Assembly: GCF_017654505.1 (NCBI RefSeq)
Contig: NC_054553.1
Location: forward strand, 1,540,501 to 1,604,500
DNA length: 64,000 bases
Direction: 5' to 3'
Source: Polyodon spathula
Lineage: Eukaryota; Chordata; Actinopteri; Acipenseriformes; Polyodontidae
The notes under the pieces: model-generated
Seen by the model: only the letters and a program-made list of their open reading frames with translations
Database searches by the model: none
Told to the model about the DNA's origin: nothing
Program-made: the position numbers and the translations under genes
Shown here: positions 1-12,074 of the stretch, piece by piece
Numbering within the stretch: position 1 is the first letter of the stretch
Layout: the number at the start of each line of letters is the position of its first letter

Positions 1-1130
1 AGTTGATCTGGGATTGTTTTAAAATCAATTATTGTATTCACTTTTCACACAATAACAACAGTCTTACCAACAGTATACCAGTAGGGTTACAGTACATTCT
101 TTATCAGAACTTTGTTTTGACATATGGCATCACTATCTGTTTTATTGAATTATGGGCAATGACCCCTGCCCTTGCCCAGTTCCCTGAACATCTTAAATGA
201 GGCAGGATAAAATGAAAGGTAGGATCATATATTATCTCCTCCCAATTAGAGTAGGCTTGAGTTGGAGGGGCCATTAAGAGGAAAATAATGAACATCGGAG
301 TACTGGTGTTTTATGCTGGCATAATATTTATAATACACACTTAAACCTCCTGAAATAAACATGGAGTTTTATTGAACTTGATCCCATATGAAGCCAGCTT
401 TAACAGAATAATGAGATGTAAGGAACTGCAGTAATTAATAATCTATAAATATGAAAGTTGTCAGAACAAAGAGCTCCACAGGGTATGGGAAGCGATTTCA
501 ACGCCAGCAGTTCTGACTGTTTACACTTCACTCTGCGAAAGGAACAAGCTTATTGCTTTATCCCACACACTGGAAAGAAGAAAAGAAAACAACAATGAAG
601 CTGTGTAGAGCTCTTCTGTCATAAAACCAAGACAAGGTGTGTATTATACAGGTGGTGCACCTCAAGGATGGGCAGACATGCTCATTATACACAAGGTGCA
701 ACTTATATTGTGTTCATTCGGACAGGTGTATTACCTTTTGCAATGCAGCACTGTAGAGTATTTAATAGTCAAGGACTCTATTCTAATAAATGGTGTGAGT
801 GTTAGTAAGAAAGGCATGTATGCTTATTGCTTCCTACACTGTGTCGGTCTCTAATGACTAGATCCATTCCTGGAAGCATTCCCAGCATGTCTTCCCTCAT
901 CAATAGAGCAGTAAATCCTGTTTCTAAACGAAAGCCTCTGTCTTTAAAGTAGCTACATTTGGTTTAGATCTCAGTATTCTGGATGGCAGATGGTGTATAA
1001 AGGCATTGCTAGTTCATATTATGTGTTATTTGCATTTGGATTATTTTTTAAAGTTAATGTTTGTATTCATTTGCTTGCATAAAACAAGATTAATATCAAA
1101 GCTATTCCCATGCTTTACTATAATATATTG
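1..1130. other. Non-coding stretch, no gene recognised
   Basis: AT-rich single-copy-looking DNA. The only open frames are under 75 codons and have no recognisable protein features. I see no splice-flanked exon, RNA gene or repeat family in it. Confidence 0.6.
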
Positions 1131-1133
1131 ATA

Positions 1134-1164
<31 letters not shown>

Positions 1165-1168
1165 GTAG

Positions 1169-1224
<56 letters not shown>

Positions 1225-1228
1225 ATAT
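1131..1228. repeat. (AT)n microsatellite, interrupted
   Basis: Almost pure alternating A and T with short interruptions (tagtag, att, ttt), followed by a T-rich tail. It is one of six long (AT)n arrays in the window. Confidence 0.95.
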
Positions 1229-1516
1229 TTTTTTATTTTTTTAATCAATATTTAAATAAGAATTTCTCTCAGTAACATTAGTCTACAAATAGTTCATGGT
1301 TCCTGATAAAAAGCACAATACAAACTCATTTCTGAACAGCTTGTTGTATAGATAAGAACCTTAACTGCCCTTCCTCTTCAAGTATGTTACTCCTGAATTT
1401 GTTCTCGAAGGTTAAAACATTAATTGAGTGGTTGTATAATAAATAATGTTTGCTATTTTAATGTGCTTGAGACTAATTAGCATGCTTTATTGTGGTTTAC
1501 TCATAATTAATGCTTC

Positions 1517-1554
1517 AATAAATGTAAATGTCAGTGTAAAAAAAAAAAAAAAAA
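1517..1554 (+). other. Poly(A) signal followed by A17 tract (retroposed 3' end?)
   Basis: A canonical AATAAA at 1517-1522 lies 15 bases before an uninterrupted run of 17 A (1538-1554). In genomic DNA this arrangement is the usual signature of a reverse-transcribed polyadenylated RNA. The 250 bases upstream are AT-rich and contain no reading frame, so if this is a retrocopy only 3' UTR-like sequence is visible. No flanking target duplication could be defined. A chance A-run after AATAAA is the alternative. Confidence 0.35.
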
Positions 1555-1691
1555 GTCCTTGAATGTTTTTTTGTTTTTTGTGTTTTTTTGTGTGAATTTC
1601 AAACTGTTACTAGGTCGACATTTTGGTCTTGCTTTCAAACTTAGAATCGACCCTGAGGCTATGAACTTTGTAAGTGCAAAAAAGTGTCATT

Positions 1692-1760
1692 ATACCAAAT
1701 GACACCTTAAGATACCAAATGACACCTTGTGACACCAAGTGATACCAAATGACACCTTAT
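1692..1760. repeat. Short degenerate tandem repeat, ~19-bp unit
   Basis: The unit gataccaaatgacacctta occurs three times, with a partial variant (gacaccaagt) between the second and third copies. Too short and AT-rich to assign to a known satellite. Confidence 0.7.
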
Positions 1761-4700
1761 TTCAGTGCTAATATTGTGGCAGTAAAGGACTATGAGCAAA
1801 ACATGAATAGAGGGATATTCACCAAAACTGATTGTTCCTTCAATTTAGCAAACATGTATACATGCTCTTAAACTATACGTAAGTGCTATATATTTTGGTA
1901 ATAACAAAGAACAAATATATTTCCTAGTTGTACATTCCTTCTGAAATGATTTATATTGTAGCCATTGCACATTTTAAATTCCAAAGCTCATCGACGCTAG
2001 TACCCAATAGAGATGTAAATAAATACATATTCAACAGTTTGACTTCAACAGGATTTCTGCACCGAACACTGTGCCACTGTCAGCCAGGTTGCTTTCCTCT
2101 TTACTAGGATTTTCACTTGCACACAGCAACACCAAATAGAGCAGGAATCTCTTGGGGGAAGCCAATTAACAATTAACGTCTAACAACGGTTCAAAACAAA
2201 TTGTTCAGAGGTACAACATTTTGCTTTCCTACTTAAATTGAATGTAAACCATTCATATTTTCCTAATGGTAGCTCACAATGTTGTATCCCGACATGGCAC
2301 CGAGGATGATGGTCATATTTTTGGATCTCGTAGTCAAGACATTAGCTGTGCTGCACTCAATATATAGTGACAACATAAGTAATGCAGTTATTAAGGGGAT
2401 GGGATGCTGGCATCTCTAAGAATCTTTGGTTTTTTCTGTTTTTTTCGTGAGAGGTGACATGTTCTTTAGCGTCAGTTTTTCAACTATTAACACAGTTTCG
2501 ATCGAGGACTAGAATGTTTGTGTTTAAACTCAACACAGTTTCAGTTAAGAACAAATCCATTTGCTTAACGTGTACTATAAAAAAGAGTGCATTTCTCTGC
2601 CAATTTCAAATCTGGTCATGTCTTGTTATCTTTTTGCAGTACATTAACATTAGTGCTTACTTAATGCAAAAAGACAACATTTTGAGAAACATATTCATTT
2701 GGTTTGTAATTCTTTCCTGTATTGATCAATCCTCGCACACAATAAGAATACAATCAGGCGTGGGTCCAGCCAGTCAGATTATGCACAGGGTCAATGCAGT
2801 AACCCAATTACTTACAATTACAATCATCATATACAAGAACAATTACATTATATTCGACAAGATCGATGATTATATCAAACACACAATTTATCTTTGAAGC
2901 AACAATCACACGATATACAAGGCGACATTTAATTGAAATAAATCCAATAACCCAAAGATCAGAACCACAGTCACAAGTTAGAACGTGCGCACAATATAAC
3001 CATTACATTACACTGAAAAAAAAAGTTATAAATGTAGTGAAATCTCATAGCATAGCCCTGAGGGACATACGCCGCCTGTATGCATAGGCACACACATTAT
3101 TACCTGTTCTTTATAATTAGAAATGTTGTAAAATGCATCCTATACAATGAGTATGTTTATAATGTGTTTTGAGAGGAAATTTGGAATAGAAATATGGGGT
3201 GTTATTACCTAGTAGAATCATGCTGGAGAGTAAGAAACAAACAAACACATTGCATTGCTAGCTGGCCTCATCACCATTCAGACTGTTTTCCATAGATAGA
3301 GATGTTGCATTTTGAGACATGTAAGGATGCAAGAGAGTAGCAGATTTTTGGAAAAATAGTTCAGTCTTTTATTGCAATAAAGATTATATCAAACATTTCC
3401 CCTTTGATATAAAATGGGGAGTGGTCATGTGACCTCCAGACAGGGCTTCAAACATATATATATTCATGGTTTACTAATATAACAAAAGTAACAATATTTC
3501 TATTTTGTATGTATACAGGTACACTTAAACTGATACAAAAAATGGGAAATTAACATATACCGTTACTTTTGAAAAATAAAATGATTAACAAACAAACGTA
3601 AATGGTTACATAATCACCCCCAGTATACTTTTTACACATATTTTGCTCATGTATCAGATAGTAATTGAATTTACTATATGAGGGGCAGTCACCCAGTCAC
3701 ATGACCCAACCCCAGAGTGATGATCTGAAATGCAAATGACCTCAGACATTTCTCTGGCAGGACTATGGGATCTTCAGCTGGAAGCTGGTACACAACCTTG
3801 TGCAACACACCTTCAAACATCCTCCGCGCAGCAAGATTATATGTATTGTTTTATAGAAACCACAAAGCCCACACTGAGGTCCCGCTGAGTCAGAGCCTTG
3901 GAGATCTGCTCTCACAGCCTTCCCCCAGGCGTCTAAAGCAAGCAGTCTGAATTCACTGTGCGGGTGTATATTGCGATGTGATTGAATGACATCAAATAGT
4001 CAAAGAATCTATCCGCATTGTGTGGGGCTGCAGTATTGAAATGTGTATGGTTACGTGTATTTAATGCTTTCAGCTTATGTCATTCCAAGCACAAGACAAT
4101 GTACATTCTCACTAAGCTTCAGCTGCCAAATCGATCCAGAAATACTTGTAATATCTATCTGATGCCTGTCTGTTACTAGTTTGCATCTCCACAAACGGAT
4201 GGCTATAGCTTTTGGGCAATAAAATAGATCAACCGCCAATATAACTGTTTAATACTGGATAGGCTAGTACCATAGATTATAAGAGCTGTCACCGGGTGTT
4301 ATATGATTAATGAACGTCTTGTGGTTTATTGATCAGGCTCATTTTAAAGCATTGGACAATTGTTTTTAGTTTGTTCGATTCCCATTGTGTTAGCTTTGAA
4401 CAGATTTCTGTATTGGTTTTTAATTCGTTTTAAATGTTCACTGCACCGTTTTATGTAGGAGTTTAAAAGCACACAGAATTTCTATCCTCACTTCTAGCAT
4501 TTTGTTTTAGTAAAGATTATCTGAACATTTCTATGGAAACTAGCAGTGGGAGAACACAGTTGCTGGTTGAGTGAGTTGTGAGATTCTGCAGTTTGATGCC
4601 GCTTTGTTCCATCTCTGAAAAGCTTCAGCACTTCAGAGATATTGAACAGCGGGAGTGTGTTCATAGTATGACACTTAGCAACAGCTGTCAAGGACTTTAT

Positions 4701-7200
4701 GGGCCCTGGTTTTAAAATTAACAGTAATATGAATACAAGCCAGCTGATACGTCAGTCAAAATGATTTTTACTGGTTATGACATACTGGCAAACAAGGTTA
4801 CCCATACTATTAGTTAACATGTTGTTATAAAAGGAAGTAACTATATACTGCACACAGTTTCTGCCATGCTTGAATGTAGTTCTAAACTTTCAATCTGTAA
4901 TAATCTTAAAAATGTATGTGATGTGTGTGTACTTATTTGTATTGATGTCAGTGATAAGTCCACGTAATATTGTAACATGTTAGTAATGCTGATGAAATCT
5001 TGTTCAGTCTTATGATATTAACAGATAAGGTCATAGCACGACTTCCACCTGGCACCAAACTATTAAGCTGTAGCTAAATATTTTGTAACATTGTGTGTGG
5101 GGGACGTTGAACGCTAAAGTTCTTCATTCTAGACTGTTCAGGTTTTTTAGCTTCCATCTCAATGCATTCTGGTACCTTTAACTTTGCCTCTTTTCTTTAA
5201 GAGAAGCAGGACTACATTTAGCAGATATATTAAGCCTGAACTGTCCTGGTGGTTACCCAATATACAGCAACAACGGTTTCTTACACAGTGTTTGGGTATG
5301 GGAATGCTAGCTGTGAGGCATTCTTTGAGAAAAGTGGTGGGTTGAACCCACACCTCAGCACAGGTGCCCTGCACGGCGGCAATACCGTTTTTTGCGTGCA
5401 GCTTTTAAAACCGTAATTCCTAATTTGTGAAACATATAGAAGGAGAATGTATTCACTGTTTGAAATAATTAAATATGACAGGAATATTACTGTTGTACTA
5501 AAGCAAAACCCACTGGGACAGATTAAAACCGAATGCTATTCGGTAAAATAATTATGTTTTTATTATATTAAATGTTCATTAGACATGAGCATTAAAAAAT
5601 GTCACCCTGTGATATACATTTTTTTTTCCAGAACATTTTTTCTTTTTTTTAATTAGCGCTTGTTATAAAGAGACTTATTGTCAAACCATTGTGTTGTGTT
5701 TAATCAGGTAAGACTTATTTACAATCTAAACCATAGGCACCAAGTTGGTATTATTCTGTTTAATTGTACCACTGGGGGTCAGTTCTGACTTGATTCCAGT
5801 GATGTTCTGCATGGGTAGCTGGGTGTAACGTTCTCACATGCTCTCTCATTATGTGTTATACTCAAGTACAGCTGTACTCATCAGGGTTTAGTTACACACT
5901 GTTAGCCACAGCTGCGCTGGCATCAACTTAGAAGTCTGGGTTCTCTGCAGGGACAAGAGGGGACGGGAAATCCAAATTCCATTAGTACAGCATGGATCAC
6001 ATTTTATTCTAGGATATTAAAACAATGCATCAAAATGGCACCAATTGGTGTTTGATTATGGCCTAATGGATGACGTTTATTCAGCAATGAAGATTTAAAG
6101 GAAAACGATTAAAAGACAAGCCGGTTTAACAAGAAAACCACTGAGAAGATGTTTGCCATTCGAGTAAAGAATTCAAGATACCCTAACCGGTGATAGCAGT
6201 TGTTTCATAATGCACATCTCCAGAGAATCTCATTCCATTGCAGCTAAATGTCAGGGAAAAAAATGGAAACAAATGCTGGGAGCTTGCAAAAGGAAATAAA
6301 CTAACAGTCCAGCTAAAGGACCAGAATCGAAAGCAAGCTCACCTCACCATCCACAGATTAGTTACAGGAGCAAATGCTGGGGCCAGGACTTGTTGCAACC
6401 ACGTTGCAGGGCTGCTCAATAAGTGAGGAAAGCCACTGATGACTTTATTAAGTGAAGTTACCGGCTATTTGTCATGTCAGTGTCTCTGTCCAATGCTAAA
6501 TGGAGCGTGCCAGCTTGTCGAAGATGACTGCCTTTGCTACACTCTCTCGTTCAATTAGTCTGCAGATATGTCAGGGTAGGTTTACAGAATTCCTACACAC
6601 AGTTAACCCTTTCCATGATCCTCTCATTAAGGGCACTGTGAGCCGTGTGCTTTTCTGGGCTAACTTGATGCCACCCCACCATGTCAAGTGCCAGCGCAAT
6701 ACTGTGTGCTGTATTTAAATTCAGTCCCACGCATACAGTATCTGACTCAGGACTTCAACTGTCTTTTGTTAAGGGAGTCTTCAAGTTCTTCTTTATACAG
6801 TGTTCCTGAATAAGCCAGGCTGTGCTTGATACACAGTCTGATATGGTTTAGACCCAGTGAAATGAAAACAATAAATAAAACAACTATCAAATCAAATATG
6901 TCCTGTAAGGGAATCTAATTTGGAATGGGAATGCATTTAATTATATCTGGATCACTATGGATAACTGCCAGCCCTGCATGGTTTGCCTTCACATTATTTA
7001 AGTATGTGATTTTGTATTCACAGTATTGTAAGTGATGCTTGTTCACAACAATGTTTTTTTTTCTTTCATTTTTTTCTTTTTTAAATCTGGTATCCTAAAT
7101 CCTTTCTTTAAAAAAACGTCACTGTTTAAAAAAAGGTTACTGGGTTAAAGGTTTTTTAAATATGTATTTTTGCTATTGTTAATAGAGAATATTTTTGTAC
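1761..7200. other. Non-coding stretch, no gene recognised
   Basis: No reading frame here has coding features; the longest is 147 codons (2454-2897), AT-rich and of low-information composition. One splice-acceptor/donor juxtaposition at 5707/5708 is discussed in the findings. A short inverted pair around a shared gtcatgtgac core (about 3424 and 3700) is too weak to call an element. Confidence 0.55.
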
Positions 7201-7231
7201 AGAATATACAATAGTAAATAAATGGAGTGTT

Positions 7232-7765
7232 TATATAAAGCGAGTAAAATGTAAACAGTATACTATCTGTGTATCAGTGGGCGGGGCTGTACCGCATGGT
7301 TTAGAGGGGAGGGAGGTGCTCACTTTGTCTGCTCGTCAGGAGAGGCGACTTACGCAGTTCAAACATCGTAACTGATACAGTCATTTAGAGAGCGTCCATG
7401 CTCAGGAAGCCAGCGTGTCAGGAAACAAGGGTGTCAATAGGAGTGCTAGGGGAGAGGAAAGAGGACGTATAGCTTCCACCTGTGTCTGAAGTGTTTGCCT
7501 GCAACTGTTTGCATTCTGTAAAGCTGTGCTCAGAACTGTTTGTATCCGGTGCTACAAATAAAGATGCTATTTATTTACTGCTCACACCGAGGAGCGAGTC
7601 TCCAGTGGATTCCAGCCTCCAGCTGACGCGATTGTGCTGGAAAGCAGGTTGCAGGCTTTCCACTCTTTCACATAAAAGATACGCACAATCTGTTCAGACA
7701 TTTCTTGCTACTTCAGACTTTCCATTTGTACCTAATCTACTTTTTATATTCTTTCTAAAGGTGAG
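7232..7765 (+). promoter_or_regulatory. CpG-enriched promoter-like or solo-LTR-like segment
   Basis: A TATA box (TATATAAAG, 7232-7240) is followed by a GC box (GGGCGGGGC, 7279-7287), about a dozen CpG dinucleotides within 400 bases of otherwise CpG-poor DNA, an AATAAA (7557-7562) and a strong splice donor (AAAG/GTGAGG, about 7760). TATA, then poly(A) signal, then a CG-containing U5-like tail is the layout of a retroviral-type LTR; TATA, exon and donor is the layout of a first exon. No TG...CA termini or target duplication could be fixed, so neither reading is established. Confidence 0.3.
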
Positions 7766-8346
7766 GTTCTCCAGATATTCCCCACTGTAGGTGTCTCAAG
7801 TCGAGCAAACATGTGTTGGATAGAATCTTAGCTGCACTGATTACCCTGCCTACACCACAACCCATATGGGAAATGCAGTTTAATGGCAGTCTGTTCTTCT
7901 GACAAAAGAGGAAATATATTACCGGTATGTGGTGGGGGGAGTGAAGTCATCCTAAAAAAAAGGTACAGTTGGCTGCTGCTCCCATGTAGCTCACTGGCTC
8001 GAGCAGCATGGAAAAGGAAACTTGGAGCTCAGTGGGTCAGTTTTGAGTACGACAACACTGCATGAAAAAAAAACTGTAATCTTCTGTACAACTTAGGGCA
8101 TTTGCAATGATCATTTGTATATCTCTTTGCAGGTCCGTACTTGCGGGGGGATGCATGTAAAATGCATTTCAAGCAAACGTGATTGTTTTGTCCCTGAGAA
8201 TCAGCTGGGGTTGATTCACCTCACAGCAACACTCTACTGGTCAATGGCCTGACCAGACCATGGAGTACAGTATGTAGAGAATTTGCTTTGGGGTAAGAAG
8301 GTCTAGGGCTCCATTGAGCTAACAAAGTAATTTCAGTAAATCTTAC

Positions 8347-8392
8347 CTCAAATACAGTGTGTATTGTCATCAGTTCATAGAGCTCACATTTT
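8347..8392 (-). other. Exon-like segment, 46 nt
   Basis: On the minus strand a good acceptor (attcacag, AG at 8394-8393) and a near-consensus donor (GAG/GTAAGA, GT at 8346-8345) bracket 46 bases. One frame is open through it (KCELYELMTIHTVFE) and continues on both sides. No partner exon or protein family was recognised. Pseudoexons of this quality are common in vertebrate introns. Confidence 0.18.
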
Positions 8393-8732
8393 CTGTGAAT
8401 ACGATCTATTAATGAGCAAAATGAACCAATCGCAAAGGTAGAATGACAAGAACTCAGACTCCTTCTCAGTACCATAACCAATCACAGATTTCCACACAAG
8501 TCACATGTTTTTTGATGTCCATTGTGAATGGCTTTGCATCACAGTAACAGATAAAAAATAATGAAAGAATACCTGGACTGTTTTCAAAATCATTAACAAG
8601 CTGTTATTTATTCTTCTTCTTTCGGCTTGATTGTTTAATACTGTTAAATATGATTTGCATTGCTGGTATAGGTTTTAATGCCAGGTCTTTGATAATTGTA
8701 AGAAATAAGCAAACACTCAAAAATAAATAAAG

Positions 8733-8755
8733 GAATAATAATAATAATAATAATA

Positions 8756-8786
<31 letters not shown>

Positions 8787-8807
8787 TAATAATAATAATA
8801 ATAATAA
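8733..8807. repeat. (AAT)n microsatellite
   Basis: About 25 units of AAT with two one-base breaks. Apparent poly-L, poly-Y and poly-I frames on the minus strand are translations of this array. Confidence 0.95.
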
Positions 8808-9420
8808 GCTGTGCTTCATTTGTCTCACAATGGCAGCATTGTTTTCTGAGGTACTGCACAAGCATGTAAACCACAACAGGGAACCTCTTCAAAATACCCA
8901 TCCCTGCTGAAGCTCATAAGACTGAAGTTGAGTAACAAGTACAAGCATGTCCAATTAAGCAATTCAGTGCAGCTCCATAAGAGACTCATTGTTCACTTCT
9001 CCCCCTCTGTACTCTTAAAGTAATTTGAGTAAGTGATATAATCTTTCGGACTATCCAAACAGATTGCATTCAGATTAACTATGAAAACTCAACTCGGTCG
9101 CTTGGCAGACACGGTTTGGAATGTTTTTAATAAGGGAGGCGTTAACATTTCAACTGCGCCTGGAATTAGGCACTCGCTCAAACGCTGGAAACCTGTTTTT
9201 CATTTTCCTTTCAGCAGGAAGACATTGTTGGATGTCACTGCTCAGGGACTGTATGAATTTAGAGAACACAATGTTTTTTTTATGTTTTGTTTCTTTTGCA
9301 TTACTGCGTCCATTTTCACTCATCCCACGTTTATTGTGTAGCTCAAGTTGTGTAGCTCAAGTTGTGTTTTAAGTTTGCCAAAGACACTGTTTGTGTCACT
9401 TCCCCTGGCTCAAGGAAATG
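8808..9420. other. Non-coding stretch, no gene recognised
   Basis: Two overlapping plus-strand frames of about 85 codons (9081-9372) have no motif, no credible splice context and ordinary AT-rich composition. Nothing else is visible. Confidence 0.5.
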
Positions 9421-9423
9421 TGG

Positions 9424-9946
9424 TGTTGTAAGATACAATTACTATGTAACACAATTTTTGTTCCTGGGTAGTAAGTGTTATTTCCTAATTGCTTATGCCT
9501 CAAAAGTATAGAAGATGGCTATTATTCCCCACAAACTTTGTTTTTGTGACCAGGACAGTGTTAGTTCAAAATATCACTAATCCCAATGGGAAAACGGGCA
9601 AATGTGTGTCTTTTTATTCACATAAAGTAAAAAAAAAACAATATATGAATCCAAATTAACATGTATTTATACTAAAGTAATACAAAAATGACTACAAAAG
9701 ATTTAGAAGTGAGTAGTTTTTTGAGATTTACGATTATACTGTAAATACACACATTTGCCCGTTTTCCCATTGGAAATTGTGATATTTTGAAATATCACTG
9801 TCCTGGTCACAAAAGCAAAGTCTGTGGGGAATAATAGCCATTTTTTATACTTCTGAGGCATAAGCAATTAGGAAATAACATTTACTACCCAGGAACAAAA
9901 AAATAAAAAATAAAAAAAAATTGTTACACGGTGTTATCTAACAACC
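9424..9946. mobile_element. Foldback element with ~150-190-bp inverted arms
   Basis: The left arm (core 9460-9608) and right arm (core 9748-9896) are inverted copies of each other at roughly 90% identity by eye. They begin with gttcctgggtagtaa, share ttcctaattgcttatgcctc and end inward with gaaaacgggcaaatgtgtg. Similarity continues outward, with gaps, to about 9424 and 9946 (gttgtaag against ctaacaac). A 139-bp AT-rich loop separates the arms. No transposase is encoded, so it would be a non-autonomous foldback or MITE-type element. Exact ends and target duplication are unclear and the superfamily was not identified. Confidence 0.75.
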
Positions 9947-10076
9947 TGAAACTAGTTTTTCAAAAAAGACAAAAAAGTTTGATATACACATTCATTTTTT
10001 AAGCTTCTGAATAGTTGAAAAAGGAATTAAAATTGCTATAAAACTTATAAAAACTAGAAAATGTTGCCCAAAAAAT

Positions 10077-10164
10077 CATCTATCTATCTATCTATCTCTC
10101 CATCTATTTATCTATCTATATCTATATCTATATCTATATCTATATCTATATCTATATCTATATA

Positions 10165-10245
<81 letters not shown>

Positions 10246-10246
10246 A
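10077..10246. repeat. Compound (TCTA)n-(TATATC)n-(AT)n microsatellite
   Basis: Tetranucleotide tcta units grade into tatatc units and then a long (AT)n run. The transition suggests stepwise mutation within one array. Poly-SI and poly-YI frames on both strands are artefacts of it. Confidence 0.95.
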
Positions 10247-10249
10247 ATG

Positions 10250-10940
10250 AATGATGCTTATATCACAAAAAACATATTGGAAGATCACATTTAAATACAA
10301 AAGAGTGTCTCTTCCATTGATAAGCTGAAAAAAAAAACTGTCAAGCTCCAAATATGTATCCTTTAATTAAAATGCATATCATAACCTTTAAATAGACATT
10401 TGGCTTCACTTCAAGTACTTTTAAATACAACGATATGCAATATTCTATTGTATTAACACATGCACTATCTATAATAACAAAGTTGGTTTAAGGTTTTGTA
10501 TGCACTTGGTTTGTTATGGAAATACAAAGGCAGGGGTGTCAAAAATAAAAATCCTGCATACATCCTGTATCTCTGTTGAGTCATTGCTATGCAGTGTAAA
10601 TGCAGTTGATGTAAGGCTGCTAGAAATGATTCTAGGACTAAGAAGGAGCCTTGGTCCTGCCCTCCAGCAATGTAATGCTATCCTCTCCCTCTGTTAGTTA
10701 TGTGTTTGACATGCTCTAACAATGACAACACAAACTGGCCTTGCATAAGCAGCATTCCTTGCCTTAATTTTCTCTCTAACTAAACATTCACAGTACATAG
10801 GTTTCATGTGCTAGAATACAAAGAGTGCACAGTTGAAGTGCTTCCATTTTAATATACCCAAATGATCCAATTACCCAAACCATGGGCACAGCAGAACAGG
10901 TTTAAAGTGCTGACTGTATTACAAACATATATGTTGTTCT
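10250..10940. other. Non-coding stretch, no gene recognised
   Basis: AT-rich DNA with no motif-bearing frame and no repeat family recognised. Confidence 0.5.
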
Positions 10941-10941
10941 T

Positions 10942-10953
10942 GTATTATTATTA

Positions 10954-11016
<63 letters not shown>

Positions 11017-11017
11017 T
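10942..11017. repeat. (ATT)n microsatellite
   Basis: About 25 units of TTA/ATT, with one four-base slip near its left end. Confidence 0.95.
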
Positions 11018-11480
11018 TAATCAAATGGAGCGAATTCAGAATTCAGGGATTAACTGAGCTCTTAATCTTTCTAACAGATTTACATTTTTCAGCCAAAGAG
11101 GATATTGCAGTCCTTCTCTGATGTAGTTTGGTCCTACATCAATCAGGTCAAATGTATCCTCATAAAAACATTACTTTAGCATAATATACCATTATGTGGT
11201 GAATGGAGGCAAAATCATGATTCGGTGTGGTAAATTGAGGTTGACCACAATTTACTCTAGTAAAATATCTTGATTTAAAGCTATGCTAATGTGCATCACA
11301 GCCAAACAAGCAATATATGTTGTAGGTATACTGCTCCACATAACCTCCCAAGAAGCCCCACTAACTAAAATAAAAACCTAGAAAACCTGAAGCAATTTGT
11401 TGTACTTATAAAACTGCTATTTTTGACAAAGAATACTTCACATACAATGTACAGTGTAAGGTGCTGTAAAATGAGCTCAA
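11018..11480. other. Non-coding flank of the retrotransposon
   Basis: AT-rich DNA, no feature seen. It forms the left flank of the insertion site. Confidence 0.5.
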
Positions 11481-11486
11481 GGGACG
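11481..11486. repeat. Target-site duplication, left copy
   Basis: GGGACG directly abuts the outer end of the left LTR and is repeated exactly at 17039-17044. Joining the flanks gives an unbroken empty site (ctcaa-gggacg-tgacag). Ty3/gypsy integrases usually make 4-6 bp duplications. Confidence 0.95.
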
Positions 11487-12074
11487 TGTGAGGCGAGAGT
11501 GTATTAAATGGAATGTCCAGACAGTAATTTATGTGTACAGAAATAAAATAATTTATTTTTATTTTCTATACACAACAAAAGGATTAAATAACAAACGAAA
11601 AACAAAATGGTGTGAGGGAAGGAGTGCAGGGGTGGAATCCAAAACAAACTGTGATGACTCGTCTTTAATTTGTCTTCGTGGTGACCATACATAAACAAAA
11701 AAAAGACAAAAGAAATGTTAGTGTTTCAAAAATCCCGCTGCACAAAACCAGACTCTCCCTCCACCCGTTACTCCTCCTACTTTACTTTCGGACCAACCCC
11801 GAACACAGTAGTACGTTCCCTTTAGTATGTAATGTCCCGCCTCTGTAGTCAGTGGAACACCAATCCCCAACCGACACGTGTCCTTCTCCTTCACTTGACT
11901 CCAGTGGCTGGAAGTTACATACTCGTACTTCCGCCCCTCACCAAGGTGCCGCCCCTCAAAAAGATGACTTTTGCCATGGTCACGAGATCTTGGTAAGGGA
12001 AGTCCCGAGTTGGTTTGATGCCATCTACTGTCGGGAGGCTGAATCACAGACCGAAAACCCTTTGACTCATCACA
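11487..12074 (-). repeat. 3' LTR (588 bp)
   Basis: Matches 16450-17038 base for base except for three homopolymer length differences: A5 against A6 (11598-11602), T3 against T4 (11781-11783), and A5 against A4 (11958-11962). In element sense it starts TGTGATGAGTC and ends GCCTCACA. Two GGGGCGG GC boxes lie in the U3-like part. The last part of the polyprotein frame reads into this LTR and stops at 11718. Confidence 0.97.
11552..11563 (-). terminator. Tandem poly(A) signals in 3' LTR
   Basis: In element sense two adjacent AATAAA hexamers (plus-strand tttatt at 11552-11557 and 11558-11563) lie about 66-77 bases from the outer LTR end. This fits 3'-end formation of the genomic RNA. The same pair occurs in the 5' LTR at 16515-16526. 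Confidence 0.6.

Noticed and set aside
3415..3720. Possible 300-bp element with gtcatgtgac ends
   Set aside because: Only about 15 of 18 bases match between the ends and there is no target duplication.
8604..8901. Leucine-, tyrosine- and isoleucine-run proteins on the minus strand
   Set aside because: They are translations of the (AAT)n array. The same applies to poly-YI frames at 10061-10351, 25191-25373, 29392-29628 and 61562-61768.
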